Positions 1 through 6,530 of a DNA stretch of 17,512 nucleotides are shown here, piece by piece. The stretch's first letter is position 1, and each line of letters begins with the position of its first letter. Source of the DNA: JAABRU01 sp050180235 (GTDB lineage Bacteria > Desulfobacterota > Desulfobacteria > Desulfobacterales > Desulfococcaceae); assembly GCA_050180235.1 (NCBI GenBank), contig JBFXEJ010000119.1:1-17512 (forward strand), written 5' to 3'. A program made the position numbers and the translations under genes. A model generated the notes under the pieces. That model ran no database searches and had not been told where the DNA came from. It saw nothing but the letters and a program-made list of their open reading frames with translations.

Positions 1-108
1 AAAGGCAAAAACAAAATGGTGGCTGTTACGGCCTGTACGAGAAAGATCCTTGTGATCCTTAACAGTATGGTCGCAAAAAATGAAGCATGGAACCCGGATT
101 ATGCTTGA
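1..108 (+). CDS. IS110-family transposase, C-terminal fragment (cut by window edge)
   Basis: Frame 1 is open from the first base to a TGA at 106-108. It translates to the basic tail typical of IS110/IS1111 transposases (Transposase_20 domain end): it starts KGKNKMVAVTACTRKILVIL and finishes in NPDYA. Only about 35 codons are visible, so the family call rests on this tail. The bases after it (109-174) contain a short inverted repeat, TGAACA at 135-140 and TGTTCA at 155-160, that may belong to the IS right end. The IS lies tail-to-tail with the antitoxin gene that follows. Confidence 0.6.
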   Translation, partial: KGKNKMVAVTACTRKILVILNSMVAKNEAWNPDYA

Positions 109-174
109 CATTTAACACAGTCGCTACATTATCAGATGAACATATTTTTGGTAATTGTTCATGGCGGTTTCCGT

Positions 175-435
175 TTATCTTGAGGCGGCTATCATATCCC
201 TGACCCAGAGATTGAGCAATGTCTCCGATGACACGCCTTTCTGCATTGCGAGTTCTTTTATTTTCCCGGCAAGCGTCAGTTCTATGGGAAAATATTTTTT
301 TTCAGACTGAATATCAACATCAAATTCAGCTTCCTCTGTCTGATCCCGGTACTCAGCCAAATCATGCGTGTCCCGGAACTCACCGATTTTTCTGCAGGAA
401 TCGGCATCAGATACAGAACTTTTATCTTTTTTCAT
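175..435 (-). CDS. CopG/BrnA-like antitoxin, apparently orphan
   Basis: An 86-residue acidic protein. Its C-terminal third has a ribbon-helix-helix-like signature: a short strand (YFPIELT, about residues 49-55), then two helices in GKIKELAMQKGVSSETLLNL and WVRDMI. This matches CopG-type antitoxins of BrnT/BrnA-like modules, which bind their own promoter and neutralise a small RNase toxin. The first 45 residues are probably the flexible toxin-binding part. AAAGGA lies about 6 nt before the ATG. I see no partner: upstream sequence (436-666) has only a repeat and no BrnT-like ORF, and downstream is the IS110 remnant. The toxin gene may have been lost, possibly through the IS. The fold call is by eye. 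Confidence 0.6.
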   Translation of the reverse strand: MKKDKSSVSDADSCRKIGEFRDTHDLAEYRDQTEEAEFDVDIQSEKKYFPIELTLAGKIKELAMQKGVSSETLLNLWVRDMIAASR

Positions 436-568
436 GTTTTTTCCTTTCGGTATGCGTCATATCAATTTTTATGAAACTTTGTGTCTTCGTGGCAGAAAAC
501 CAGGTGTTCAACGGTGAATTCTTTTTCAGATTTCATATTATTCTGAGCCAATTGCAAAACCCCGTCTT

Positions 569-639
569 CGTCATTCCGGCAAAAGCTGGAATCCAATAAT
601 TTCAGCCTGTTCTGGATACCGACTTTCGTCGGTATGACG
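569..639. repeat. Dispersed palindromic repeat (VIPAKAGIQ-type), single unit
   Basis: The unit begins CGTCATTCCGGCAAAAGC and ends in GGTATGACG, the reverse complement of its start, giving a stem-loop of about 71 bp. Further copies occur at 1549-1620, 1637-1707 and 3605-3677. When translated these units give the recurrent peptide VIPAKAGIQ, which explains several spurious ORFs here. This copy lies between the relE-type toxin and the orphan antitoxin. I cannot see the outer terminal repeats that flank the other copies. Confidence 0.75.
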
Positions 640-666
640 GTTCTGTGAGTTTTGAAATTGCCTCTC

Positions 667-927
667 CTATCTGTAAATATCTTTCCGATGCCCCGCGTCA
701 AACATGAAGATAATCAGAACATCATCGTCAATTTTGTACAAAAAACGATAATTGCCTGTTCTCAGACGGTAAACACTGTCATGCCCTTTCAGCTTTTTTA
801 TGTCTGAATCGCTGCGGTACGGATTTTCACAAAGTTTTGCAAATGCCTGCGTTATCCTGATTTTATCCTTTGACCTGAGCGAATTGATAAATCTGAATGT
901 TTTCTTTGATAATTCAATTTTATACAT
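667..927 (-). CDS. RelE/ParE-superfamily toxin
   Basis: 86 residues, normal size for a RelE-type toxin. The features are those of ribosome-dependent mRNA endonucleases: an N-terminal strand and helix (MYKIELSKKTFRFINSL), the middle segment KLKGHDSVYRLRTGNYRFLY with its conserved basic residues, and the C-terminal strand ending in AGHRKDIYR. The ATG at 927 overlaps the last 8 bases of the antitoxin gene, so translation is probably coupled. A TTG directly before this ATG could extend the frame by one codon, but ATG is preferred. No substitution or frameshift suggests inactivity. Confidence 0.85.
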   Translation of the reverse strand: MYKIELSKKTFRFINSLRSKDKIRITQAFAKLCENPYRSDSDIKKLKGHDSVYRLRTGNYRFLYKIDDDVLIIFMFDAGHRKDIYR

Positions 928-1168
928 CAATGCTTCCGCCCTTCAGCCATTTTTCTCTGACATCATCGAAAGAAATTGTTTCGCCTGCTTCAAATTCTGC
1001 TTCCGCAATCCGCAGCTCTTCCATATCCTGTTCTGTGAGACAGTCGGCATCATCATCTGTGATTATTCTGATTTTATGGATTTTTCCCAGATGCTCAAGA
1101 AGCATGTCAAACTCGTTTTTCAGGAGAATAACACGGTTTTCTCTTTCTCTTGCATGAATGGTAATCAT
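920..1168 (-). CDS. Antitoxin of the RelE-type pair
   Basis: 82 residues, strongly acidic after residue 30. It sits directly upstream of the RelE-like toxin, which it should bind and inhibit. The C-terminal half (AEAEFEAGETISFDDVREKW) is a common ending for small RelB-like antitoxins. A strong Shine-Dalgarno, GGGAGGTG, lies about 8 nt before the ATG at 1168. A second ATG six bases further upstream is too close to it to be the main start. I recognise the family from partner, size and C-terminal motif, not from a clear DNA-binding domain. Autoregulation of the pair is expected but no operator is evident. Confidence 0.75.
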   Translation of the reverse strand: MITIHARERENRVILLKNEFDMLLEHLGKIHKIRIITDDDADCLTEQDMEELRIAEAEFEAGETISFDDVREKWLKGGSIDV

Positions 1169-1225
1169 TTTCATTCACCTCCCAATTCAAAAATAAACAG
1201 CGTAATTCCTGCATAATAAATCCTG

Positions 1226-1525
1226 TCAATCATAATGATACCTGCATTGTATAAAGTCAATACGGTTATGACTTACACTGTAAACCATCCGGTGTTCCTG
1301 TGTCAGGCGCCGGGACCATGCGCCCCTGAGATTGAATTTCAAAGGCTCCGGCTGTCCAATGCCTGTGAACGGATTTCTGATGATTTCCTCAATAAGCGTA
1401 AATGCCCGCAAAGCAATCTTGCGATCTGTTTTTACCCAGTATGTCAAATCTTCATGGAATTCCGGATGAAACACGGCATCTCTTTTGGATTTGTCTTCCG
1501 GCAGACCGGATTTCTTTTTACTCAC
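1226..1525 (-). CDS. yoeB: YoeB/Txe-family toxin
   Basis: About 99 residues. From VFHPEFHEDLTYW onward it follows YoeB: the helix ALRAFTLIEEIIRNPFTGIG, then QPEPLKFNLRGAWSRR, EHRMVY, and the terminal RYHY. The catalytic set known for E. coli YoeB (Glu46, Arg65, His83, Tyr84) has visible counterparts, including the terminal His-Tyr. YoeB cleaves mRNA at the ribosomal A site. The start is uncertain. GTG at 1525 is half made of the MITE end and gives about 20 extra N-terminal residues; a GTG at the V of VFHP would give a YoeB-sized protein. The upstream MITE is also open in this frame, so a longer fusion is possible but unlikely. Confidence 0.85.
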   Translation of the reverse strand: MSKKKSGLPEDKSKRDAVFHPEFHEDLTYWVKTDRKIALRAFTLIEEIIRNPFTGIGQPEPLKFNLRGAWSRRLTQEHRMVYSVSHNRIDFIQCRYHYD

Positions 1526-1725
1526 TGATGTTACGCCACCCTTTTCACCGTCATTCCGGCGAAAGCCGGAATCCAGTAATATTAAAGAGTTGCGGATACA
1601 GACTTTCGCCGGTATGACCGAAAAATCTCCCTCTCCCGTCATACCTGCGAAAGCAGGAATCCATTTTTTTCAAAGTGTTATGGACACCGACTTTCGCCGG
1701 AGTGACGATTTGGCGTAACATCAGT
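1524..1725. mobile_element. MITE-like element with two internal palindromic units, inserted between yefM and yoeB
   Basis: Perfect 15-bp terminal inverted repeats, ACTGATGTTACGCCA at 1524-1538 and its complement at 1711-1725, enclose two VIPAKAGIQ-type units (1549-1620 and 1637-1707). TACTC occurs directly outside both ends (1519-1523 and 1726-1730), a clear 5-bp target-site duplication. There is no transposase, so it must be moved in trans. The shorter element at 3557-3696 has near-identical termini, showing that one terminal design carries either one or two internal units. Confidence 0.85.
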
Positions 1726-2003
1726 TACTCAAAGCCAACCTCTTTTTTCAGGGCATCCACCGACTGGATGGGTTCCTTCCCTGTTTTTGCTCTTTGCAGA
1801 GCATTCAGCAGCCGCTCTGCATTTCTGGAAGATTTCAGAAGATGGTTTGTTTCAAGAATGCCTGAGAGTTCCGAGGCAGGAACAATGGCAATATTTTCTG
1901 CCCCGCGTCCTGTAACAATTGCGATTTCCTGATTATAAATCACGTCATCCCACAGTTTCGCCAATTCTTTTTTGGCATAAGCATAGGTTGTCTGAATCGG
2001 CAT
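1725..2003 (-). CDS. yefM: YefM/Phd-family antitoxin
   Basis: 92 residues, matching the Phd/YefM fold: N-terminal YAKKELAKLWDDV, then IAIVTGRGAENIAIVPASEL, a helical stretch, and a C-terminal toxin-binding tail ending in ALKKEVGFE. It binds operator DNA and neutralises YoeB. GAAAGGAGT lies 4 nt before the chosen ATG at 2003, so the upstream ATGs at 2027 and 2018 are rejected. The stop codon TAA takes its last base from the MITE-like element. Without the element, the yefM stop would overlap a TTG in the yoeB frame. The gene starts 30 bp after the hepT remnant. Confidence 0.85.
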   Translation of the reverse strand: MPIQTTYAYAKKELAKLWDDVIYNQEIAIVTGRGAENIAIVPASELSGILETNHLLKSSRNAERLLNALQRAKTGKEPIQSVDALKKEVGFE

Positions 2004-2033
2004 ACGGACTCCTTTCATAATTTTCATATCATT

Positions 2034-2195
2034 TCAGATTTTTCCGTCTGAAAACAGTTCACCGTCTCTGGATTTTTCTTCATTTTCCAATATCTTTTTT
2101 ATATTTTCTTTCAGTATCGGAATATCTGTTGTCACTGTGTCCCATACCATATTCAGATCAATACCGAAATATTGATGAACCAGCACATTCCGCAT
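2034..2195 (-). pseudogene. hepT: HepT-like HEPN toxin, C-terminal remnant
   Basis: The frame reads MRNVLVHQYFGIDLNMVWDT followed by a charged tail to a TGA at 2034-2036 (53 codons from the ATG). This is the C-terminal third of a HepT/DUF86 HEPN protein and contains the RNase motif R-x4-H (RNVLVH). Intact HepT proteins are about 110-140 residues. Here the N-terminal helices are missing, and the remnant begins five codons after the nucleotidyltransferase stop in the same frame. An internal deletion probably removed the 5' two-thirds. A functional four-helix HEPN fold seems impossible. Confidence 0.75.
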
Positions 2196-2210
2196 TGAAA
2201 TTATATCGAC

Positions 2211-2501
2211 TCATAAGGGAACCGCGTCTTTCATCACCTGATCCCGCATCTGTTTTCTCAGTCTGGCTTCGGTGACAATATCCACTTTGAAACCGAGAAG
2301 TGATTCCAGTTTCCGAACTAGCGCTGCATATTTCAGCAAAGTTGTTCCGGGCTGAAATCTGACCAGAAAATCCGCATCACTTTCCGAATCCGATTCCCCC
2401 CGCGCTGCGGAGCCGAAAATGCGCACGTCATAAGCCCCGTGCTGTCCGGCAATCCGCAGAATGTCTTCCCGCTTTTCTTTCAGACACTGTTTTATATTCA
2501 T
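2211..2501 (-). CDS. mntA: MntA-type minimal nucleotidyltransferase antitoxin
   Basis: 96 residues. It shows the polymerase-beta nucleotidyltransferase signature G-S-x10-D-x-D in FGSAARGESDSESDADFLV, then LGFKVDIVTE with the third acidic residue. MntA proteins AMPylate and silence HepT RNases. The HepT gene follows as expected but is only a remnant, so this copy may have lost its target. AAGGA lies 8 nt before the ATG, and the start is 3 nt after the stop of the Uma2 gene, which implies one transcript. Its own active-site residues look intact. Confidence 0.85.
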   Translation of the reverse strand: MNIKQCLKEKREDILRIAGQHGAYDVRIFGSAARGESDSESDADFLVRFQPGTTLLKYAALVRKLESLLGFKVDIVTEARLRKQMRDQVMKDAVPL

Positions 2502-2504
2502 ATA

Positions 2505-3158
2505 TCAAGTCCTTAAAATCAGACGCAGGGCAGCAAGATTCTCCGCTTCATCAAACAGGGCCGCAACCGGAATTGCAAAACCTTTCACTGCGTTGCTTTT
2601 CAGTATTCCCGAATCTGCCTTGAAATGAAGAAGATACTCATGTTTATCAAGAAAATACTGCTCCACCACACGGGACGCGGGATCAATGATCCAGTATTCC
2701 TTCACGCCGTGGGCAGCATAATCCTCAAATTTGACTGTCCGGTCATTGTCCTCTGTTGCCGGAGAAAGCACTTCCGCAATAAAATCAGGAGCAGGGAACT
2801 GTGTCTGTTTCGGTTTGAATTTTTTGGATTTTGCCCTGCTCCAGAAACATACATCCGGTTCATAGTCATTGCGGGTCAGGGAAATCATCATTTTCTCATA
2901 CCCTGCAAATCCGAGTCCTTTCAGACGGACATGCATATCCAGCAATTCCAGCAGAAATTTTCCTGTGATATTGTGTTCAATTCTTACCGGCGAATGCACA
3001 ATAACCTCCCCGTTGATAAATTCGGATTTCTGATCTTCCCGCACATCCTCATAAAACTGTCTCCGTTTTTTCCGCTCCTCATGCAAAACTGTACGGATAT
3101 CCCGGTAATACAGCCCGAGTTTCGGGGAACGGTGCAACTGTTCTTTGATAAGATCCAT
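2505..3158 (-). CDS. Uma2-family (DUF820) putative PD-(D/E)XK endonuclease
   Basis: 217 residues from the ATG at 3158, chosen because GGGAG lies 8 nt upstream; the open frame continues to 3239 without a better start. Hallmarks of the Uma2 family are FINGEVIVHSPVRIEHN, the YEPDVCFW segment supplying the catalytic Asp, and FIAEVLSPATEDNDRTVKF with the Glu and a downstream Lys, then YAAHGVKEYWIIDP. The fold is that of restriction-like nucleases, but the biological role of the family is not established. It heads a likely transcript with mntA, the hepT remnant and perhaps yefM. Confidence 0.85.
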   Translation of the reverse strand: MDLIKEQLHRSPKLGLYYRDIRTVLHEERKKRRQFYEDVREDQKSEFINGEVIVHSPVRIEHNITGKFLLELLDMHVRLKGLGFAGYEKMMISLTRNDYEPDVCFWSRAKSKKFKPKQTQFPAPDFIAEVLSPATEDNDRTVKFEDYAAHGVKEYWIIDPASRVVEQYFLDKHEYLLHFKADSGILKSNAVKGFAIPVAALFDEAENLAALRLILRT

Positions 3159-3387
3159 AGGCCCTACTCCCATTGAAATTGTAAATAAAATCCAAACTGT
3201 CCTGTAGGATAAGTCCTGTATTTTTGCAGAAATTTCCAACTCTCAAACTGAATATTTGGGAATTGGAAATGTCTGAACTCTGATTTGGGTGATTAAGTAT
3301 TCAGCCGAAAATTTTCTGGTATTCAAAAATCCGGTTTTTCTGAAAATTTTATGCCATATACCATTACTCAGAATATTTGATGGTACA

Positions 3388-3455
3388 GCCACGAATTGCA
3401 CGAATTACACGAATTATGTTTTGTGCAGTTCGTGCATATTCGTGTCATTCGTGGC
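3388..3455. repeat. Imperfect palindrome built of CACGAATT-like repeats
   Basis: The left arm runs GCCACGAATTGCACGAATTA and continues with ACGAA-type repeats; the right arm (about 3429-3455) is its near reverse complement, ending in ATTCGTGGC. Each arm is itself made of short direct repeats of ACGAATT. Such sequences are often dispersed in genomes of this group. A cruciform or hairpin transcript is possible. There is no T-run, so it is unlikely to be a simple terminator. Confidence 0.6.
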
Positions 3456-3556
3456 TTATTTAAATTATATTAAGTTTATTTCGGAGTCCGGAAGTTACGG
3501 AAACAGGATAACCGGAATATTTTAAGTATCGGTATAAAATTTATGTAACTTTACTT

Positions 3557-3696
3557 AACTGATGTTACGCAGCCTTTCCAAAAATCAGGCATTTATCCGC
3601 TTTGCCCATAATTCCGGCGAAAGCCGGAATCCGGTAATATCAGCCGGTTCTGGATACCGGCTTTCGCCGGTATGACGATGCTGCGTAACATCAGTT
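3557..3696. mobile_element. MITE-like element with one internal palindromic unit
   Basis: Perfect 17-bp terminal inverted repeats, AACTGATGTTACGCAGC at 3557-3573 and its complement at 3680-3696, surround one VIPAKAGIQ-type unit (about 3605-3677). TACTT/ACTT occurs outside both ends (3552-3556 and 3696-3700), a 4-5 bp target duplication whose exact boundary is ambiguous. The termini match those of the longer element at 1524-1725. Confidence 0.8.
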
Positions 3697-3736
3697 ACTT
3701 AAATCAGAGGTTCAGACATTATCAGCCGGGCAATAT

Positions 3737-4435
3737 TCATTCCGGATTTTCCAATGCCTGCAGAAGGGGACGAATTTTCTCCCGGAATTCCGGGGGAACC
3801 ATCAGTGCGCGCAGGGGCTGGTTGGCAATCAGATTTTCCGGCATGTTTCCCCGTATGCCGTCACGGTAATTTTGCAGATTCCGGTTTTCCAGCAGATACA
3901 GCAGCATATCGGTCAGATTTCCGAAATATCCGCCTGTGTCCACATGCTCAATATACTGTAGAAACACCTCATTGACCATAGCCGTGAATTCACTCATATC
4001 AGCATACCCGGTTTCTCCGCAGTTCCGGGAAGATACCATACACCGGCATCCAAAAGGCCGTACAGGATAAACCGGGCATTCCCCGTTTGTCAGCAAAGGA
4101 CATGGCCCCCACGCGGGATCATTTTCCTCTTCCGGAATTTCCTGCCCCTGCATACAGAAATCAGCCATCTGATTGGTGGTGAAGCGTGACTGAAAACGCT
4201 TTCTGCCGGATGCGGCCTGCAGTGCGTCAATCAGTTCAGTTTTTTCCTCTGCCATAATATATTCCGCTATTCTCATGGCTTCAAGTCCTGTCAAAGTGAC
4301 ATTGCAGGTGCAGCACTGACTGCACCCGCGTTTGCACGCGATATTGTCCGGAACTGCCATTTTTTCATACACCCGGTAAATATGGTTCAGCAGGGCATCT
4401 TTCCTGTCTGCACCGGGTGCGGAAAAATTTTTCAC
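3737..4435 (-). CDS. YkgJ-family cysteine-cluster protein (putative metal or Fe-S binding)
   Basis: 232 residues from a GTG at 4435, chosen because AAGGAGAG sits about 5 nt upstream. The frame extends to 4507 but that extension overlaps a repeat. Metal-binding residues occur in two groups: C34-x3-C38-x2-C41-C42-x-C44 near the N-terminus, and a distal cluster in PCPLL, GECPVYPVRPFGCRC. This is the Zn/Fe-chelating CxxxC pattern of YkgJ (UPF0153) proteins, whose cellular role is unknown. It probably shares a transcript with the uncharacterised gene upstream (4532-4897), separated by tandem palindromes. Confidence 0.75.
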   Translation of the reverse strand: MKNFSAPGADRKDALLNHIYRVYEKMAVPDNIACKRGCSQCCTCNVTLTGLEAMRIAEYIMAEEKTELIDALQAASGRKRFQSRFTTNQMADFCMQGQEIPEEENDPAWGPCPLLTNGECPVYPVRPFGCRCMVSSRNCGETGYADMSEFTAMVNEVFLQYIEHVDTGGYFGNLTDMLLYLLENRNLQNYRDGIRGNMPENLIANQPLRALMVPPEFREKIRPLLQALENPE

Positions 4436-4469
4436 GTTTCTCTCCTTTTTGAGAAAATAATTGTCAGGG

Positions 4470-4524
4470 GCACAAGCTGGAAGCTTATGCCACTCTGATG
4501 GCAGCATAAGCTGGAAGTTTATGC
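4470..4524. repeat. Two tandem near-perfect 21-nt palindromes
   Basis: Copies at 4470-4490 and 4504-4524 share the form GCAyAAGCTGGAAGyTTATGC: a 9-bp stem with a GGA loop. Each copy has one arm mismatch, at a different place. They lie between two minus-strand genes of a probable operon and could act as an RNA-processing or stabilising element. This is inferred from structure only. Confidence 0.6.
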
Positions 4525-4531
4525 CAATTTT

Positions 4532-4897
4532 TCAGAAAAGAATTTTTCCGCCGGACTGAACTTCAGGCACAATAATCCGGGACGCCTCTGCCTCCTGTTT
4601 TTTCAGTTCCTCAAAAACCAGTTCCAGAGCCTCCCGCATGGCTTTGGGATATTCTGCAATGGCATCTTTGAGATTTTTGGCTTCCAGGGGACACTGAATG
4701 GGAAAAGAACCCGCGGGCGTCATCATCTGGGTATATCCCAGAAAAAGCACTTCACGGGTTTTGTCCTCTTTTCCGTCCGGTCTGACCGGAACCAGCCTTT
4801 TGATGGTGGCCATATTCATATCCGAATATTCCTCCTCACGGTACAGACTGTCTGTTTTTACTGTAAAATCAACTGAATCAAATTCATTGTCAAGCAT
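4532..4897 (-). CDS. Uncharacterised small cytosolic protein
   Basis: 121 residues with no signal peptide or membrane segment. The N-terminal half is strand-rich (SVDFTVKTDSLYREEEYSD, then ATIKRLVPVRPDGKEDKTRE); the C-terminal half is an amphipathic, Glu/Lys-rich helix (KAMREALELVFEELKKQEAE) and a short strand. I do not recognise a named family. The ATG at 4897 has GGAGATAAGGAA just upstream. Coding character is good and its neighbour downstream is the YkgJ-type gene. It is transcribed away from the DUF3786 gene, and the 176-bp gap between them should hold both promoters, though none is obvious. Confidence 0.65.
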   Translation of the reverse strand: MLDNEFDSVDFTVKTDSLYREEEYSDMNMATIKRLVPVRPDGKEDKTREVLFLGYTQMMTPAGSFPIQCPLEAKNLKDAIAEYPKAMREALELVFEELKKQEAEASRIIVPEVQSGGKILF

Positions 4898-5073
4898 ATT
4901 TCCTTATCTCCTTTGAAAAAATTTATGGTTTGCAGCCTTCTGATATTTCATAATATGAACTATTTTTCAACAGAAGACTTGCAAAAAACAGGAAAACAGT
5001 TATACATCTGATTCGGATGATCTGAGTCTGTTGACCATGAAACAAATTTTTAAACAGCAGGGAGAAGAGTACC

Positions 5074-5694
5074 GTGACAGAAGTCAATGAGGTATTTGAG
5101 AAAAACTGCAGTTTTTATCTGGATCGGATTGCAGAAATTAATCTGGGCCGCAAAGCCGGAATTCTTGGCGCAGAGGCAGAGGGAAACGGCCTGCGCATAC
5201 CTTTTTTCGGTAAACCATACCGGATTTCACCAGAGGGGATATTCAATCCTGCCGGAAAACGGGCAGGGTATTCCAAATGTATTATCCTGTTCAAGCATAT
5301 TCTTCTCTGTCCGGATGAGATTCCTGAGCATGGGGATTGGACAGCCTACAGGGAATTTCCGGATGCAGGCCCTCTGACCGGTTATTTTGCAAAAGATGTG
5401 GAAAAATCCCTTGCCGGACATTTTTCCGGCAGGACAGATGATTTGAAAAAAGCATGTGCCGAATTTGGCGGAATTTTGTATGAGAAAAAATTTTCCTGTG
5501 ACCTTGCCGTGCAGTTCCGCGCGCTTCCCCGGATACCGGTTCTTCTGATTTTCAATGACGGGGATGAGGAATTTCCCGCACAGTGTTCTGTCCTTTTTCG
5601 AAAAAGCATAGGCAGTTATCTGGATATGGAGTCTGTGGCTGTTCTGGGAACGGTGCTGGCAGACAGCCTGAAGCAGGGGAGCGGGAATAGGTAA
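5074..5694 (+). CDS. DUF3786-family protein
   Basis: 206 residues starting at GTG, with GGGAGAAGAG about 4 nt upstream. The sequence resembles DUF3786 proteins, common in anaerobic delta-proteobacteria and Firmicutes: a central AYREFPDAGPLTGYFAK motif and a C-terminal part with PRIPVLLIFNDGDEEFPAQC, then SYLDMESVAVLGTVLADSL. In the PVLLIFNDGDEEFPA segment the acidic residues look conserved. No catalytic function is established for the family. It is soluble by appearance. It is separated from psd by 110 bp, so co-transcription is uncertain. Confidence 0.7.
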   Translation: MTEVNEVFEKNCSFYLDRIAEINLGRKAGILGAEAEGNGLRIPFFGKPYRISPEGIFNPAGKRAGYSKCIILFKHILLCPDEIPEHGDWTAYREFPDAGPLTGYFAKDVEKSLAGHFSGRTDDLKKACAEFGGILYEKKFSCDLAVQFRALPRIPVLLIFNDGDEEFPAQCSVLFRKSIGSYLDMESVAVLGTVLADSLKQGSGNR

Positions 5695-5804
5695 AAGCGT
5701 ATCAAAATGAAAGGCCGTTTTTCAGAGTTTTTATTGACAGGACAGATTGCTTTGGGTATAAAACTGTACTGAGCAGCAGTTTTTCATGAACCTTTACAGA
5801 AAGA

Positions 5805-6500
5805 GTGAATCCACCTATGGACAGATTTTACCGGCCTGATCCTCCGGCACAGGCAGCATTTCCCATTGCAAAAGCCGGATATCCGCTTATCTTTGGCGCA
5901 GCTTTTGTGACTGCGGTGTTTGCCCTTCTGGGACTTACCGGGGCAGCACTTTCATGTCTTGTGATAACAGTTTGTATCTGCGGATTTTTCAGGGATCCGG
6001 ATCGGATCATCCCAAATAAGGAAAATGCTGTGGTGTCTCCGGCTGACGGAAAAGTGGTTTTCGCGGACAGAATTGAGACAAATCCTTATATTGACGGCCC
6101 CTGCCTGAAAATCAGTGTTTTCATGTCTGTTCTGAATGTGCATGTCAACCGTGTGCCCTATTCCGGAAAAATAAAAGATATACTTTATCATCCGGGAAAA
6201 TTCTTTTCTGCAAATCTGGACAAGGCATCTGCGGAAAATGAGCATAACGCGGTGGTGCTGACTGCGGAAAACGGAAAAGAAATCTGTTTTGTTCAGATTG
6301 CCGGACTGATTGCACGGCGGATTCTCTGCCAGATTCAGGAAGGGGATACTGTGGTCAGAGGACAGAAATTCGGGATTATCTGTTTCGGATCACGGCTGGA
6401 TGTCTATCTTCCTGACGATGTGAACCTGAATGTCCGCATCGGAGACAAAGTCAGTGCGGGAAGTTCGGTTCTTGCTTTTTTCAATGCACAGAATCCGTGA
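5805..6500 (+). CDS. psd: Phosphatidylserine decarboxylase, short single-chain type
   Basis: 231 residues. A hydrophobic N-terminal region (about 28-60) anchors it to the inner membrane. It is followed by FFRDP (61-65), SPADGKVV (78-85), NVHVNR (111-116) and the self-cleavage site FGSRLDVYLP, in which Ser196 should become the pyruvoyl cofactor. The length and the G-S cleavage pair fit the small Psd-related class rather than the longer E. coli type with LGST. It makes phosphatidylethanolamine from phosphatidylserine. The start is either GTG at 5805 or ATG at 5817; neither has a strong ribosome-binding site. No pssA is visible. The selenoprotein pair begins 30 bp downstream. Confidence 0.9.
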   Translation: MNPPMDRFYRPDPPAQAAFPIAKAGYPLIFGAAFVTAVFALLGLTGAALSCLVITVCICGFFRDPDRIIPNKENAVVSPADGKVVFADRIETNPYIDGPCLKISVFMSVLNVHVNRVPYSGKIKDILYHPGKFFSANLDKASAENEHNAVVLTAENGKEICFVQIAGLIARRILCQIQEGDTVVRGQKFGIICFGSRLDVYLPDDVNLNVRIGDKVSAGSSVLAFFNAQNP

Positions 6501-6530
6501 ACAAACCCCAACACGCAAAGGAGACAAAGT

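Larger units (their letters stand above)
3159..3736. other. Gene-free stretch holding repeats
   Basis: No supported gene. It contains the imperfect palindrome at 3388-3455 and the MITE-like element at 3557-3696. The rest is AT-rich, with no convincing ORF, tRNA or terminator. The promoter for the Uma2-mntA transcript should lie at its left end, but no clear -35/-10 pair stands out. Confidence 0.6.

Noticed and set aside
462..701. Minus-strand ORF of 79 codons with VIPTKVGIQ
   Set aside because: It is mainly the translated palindromic repeat and overlaps the 3' end of the relE-type gene.
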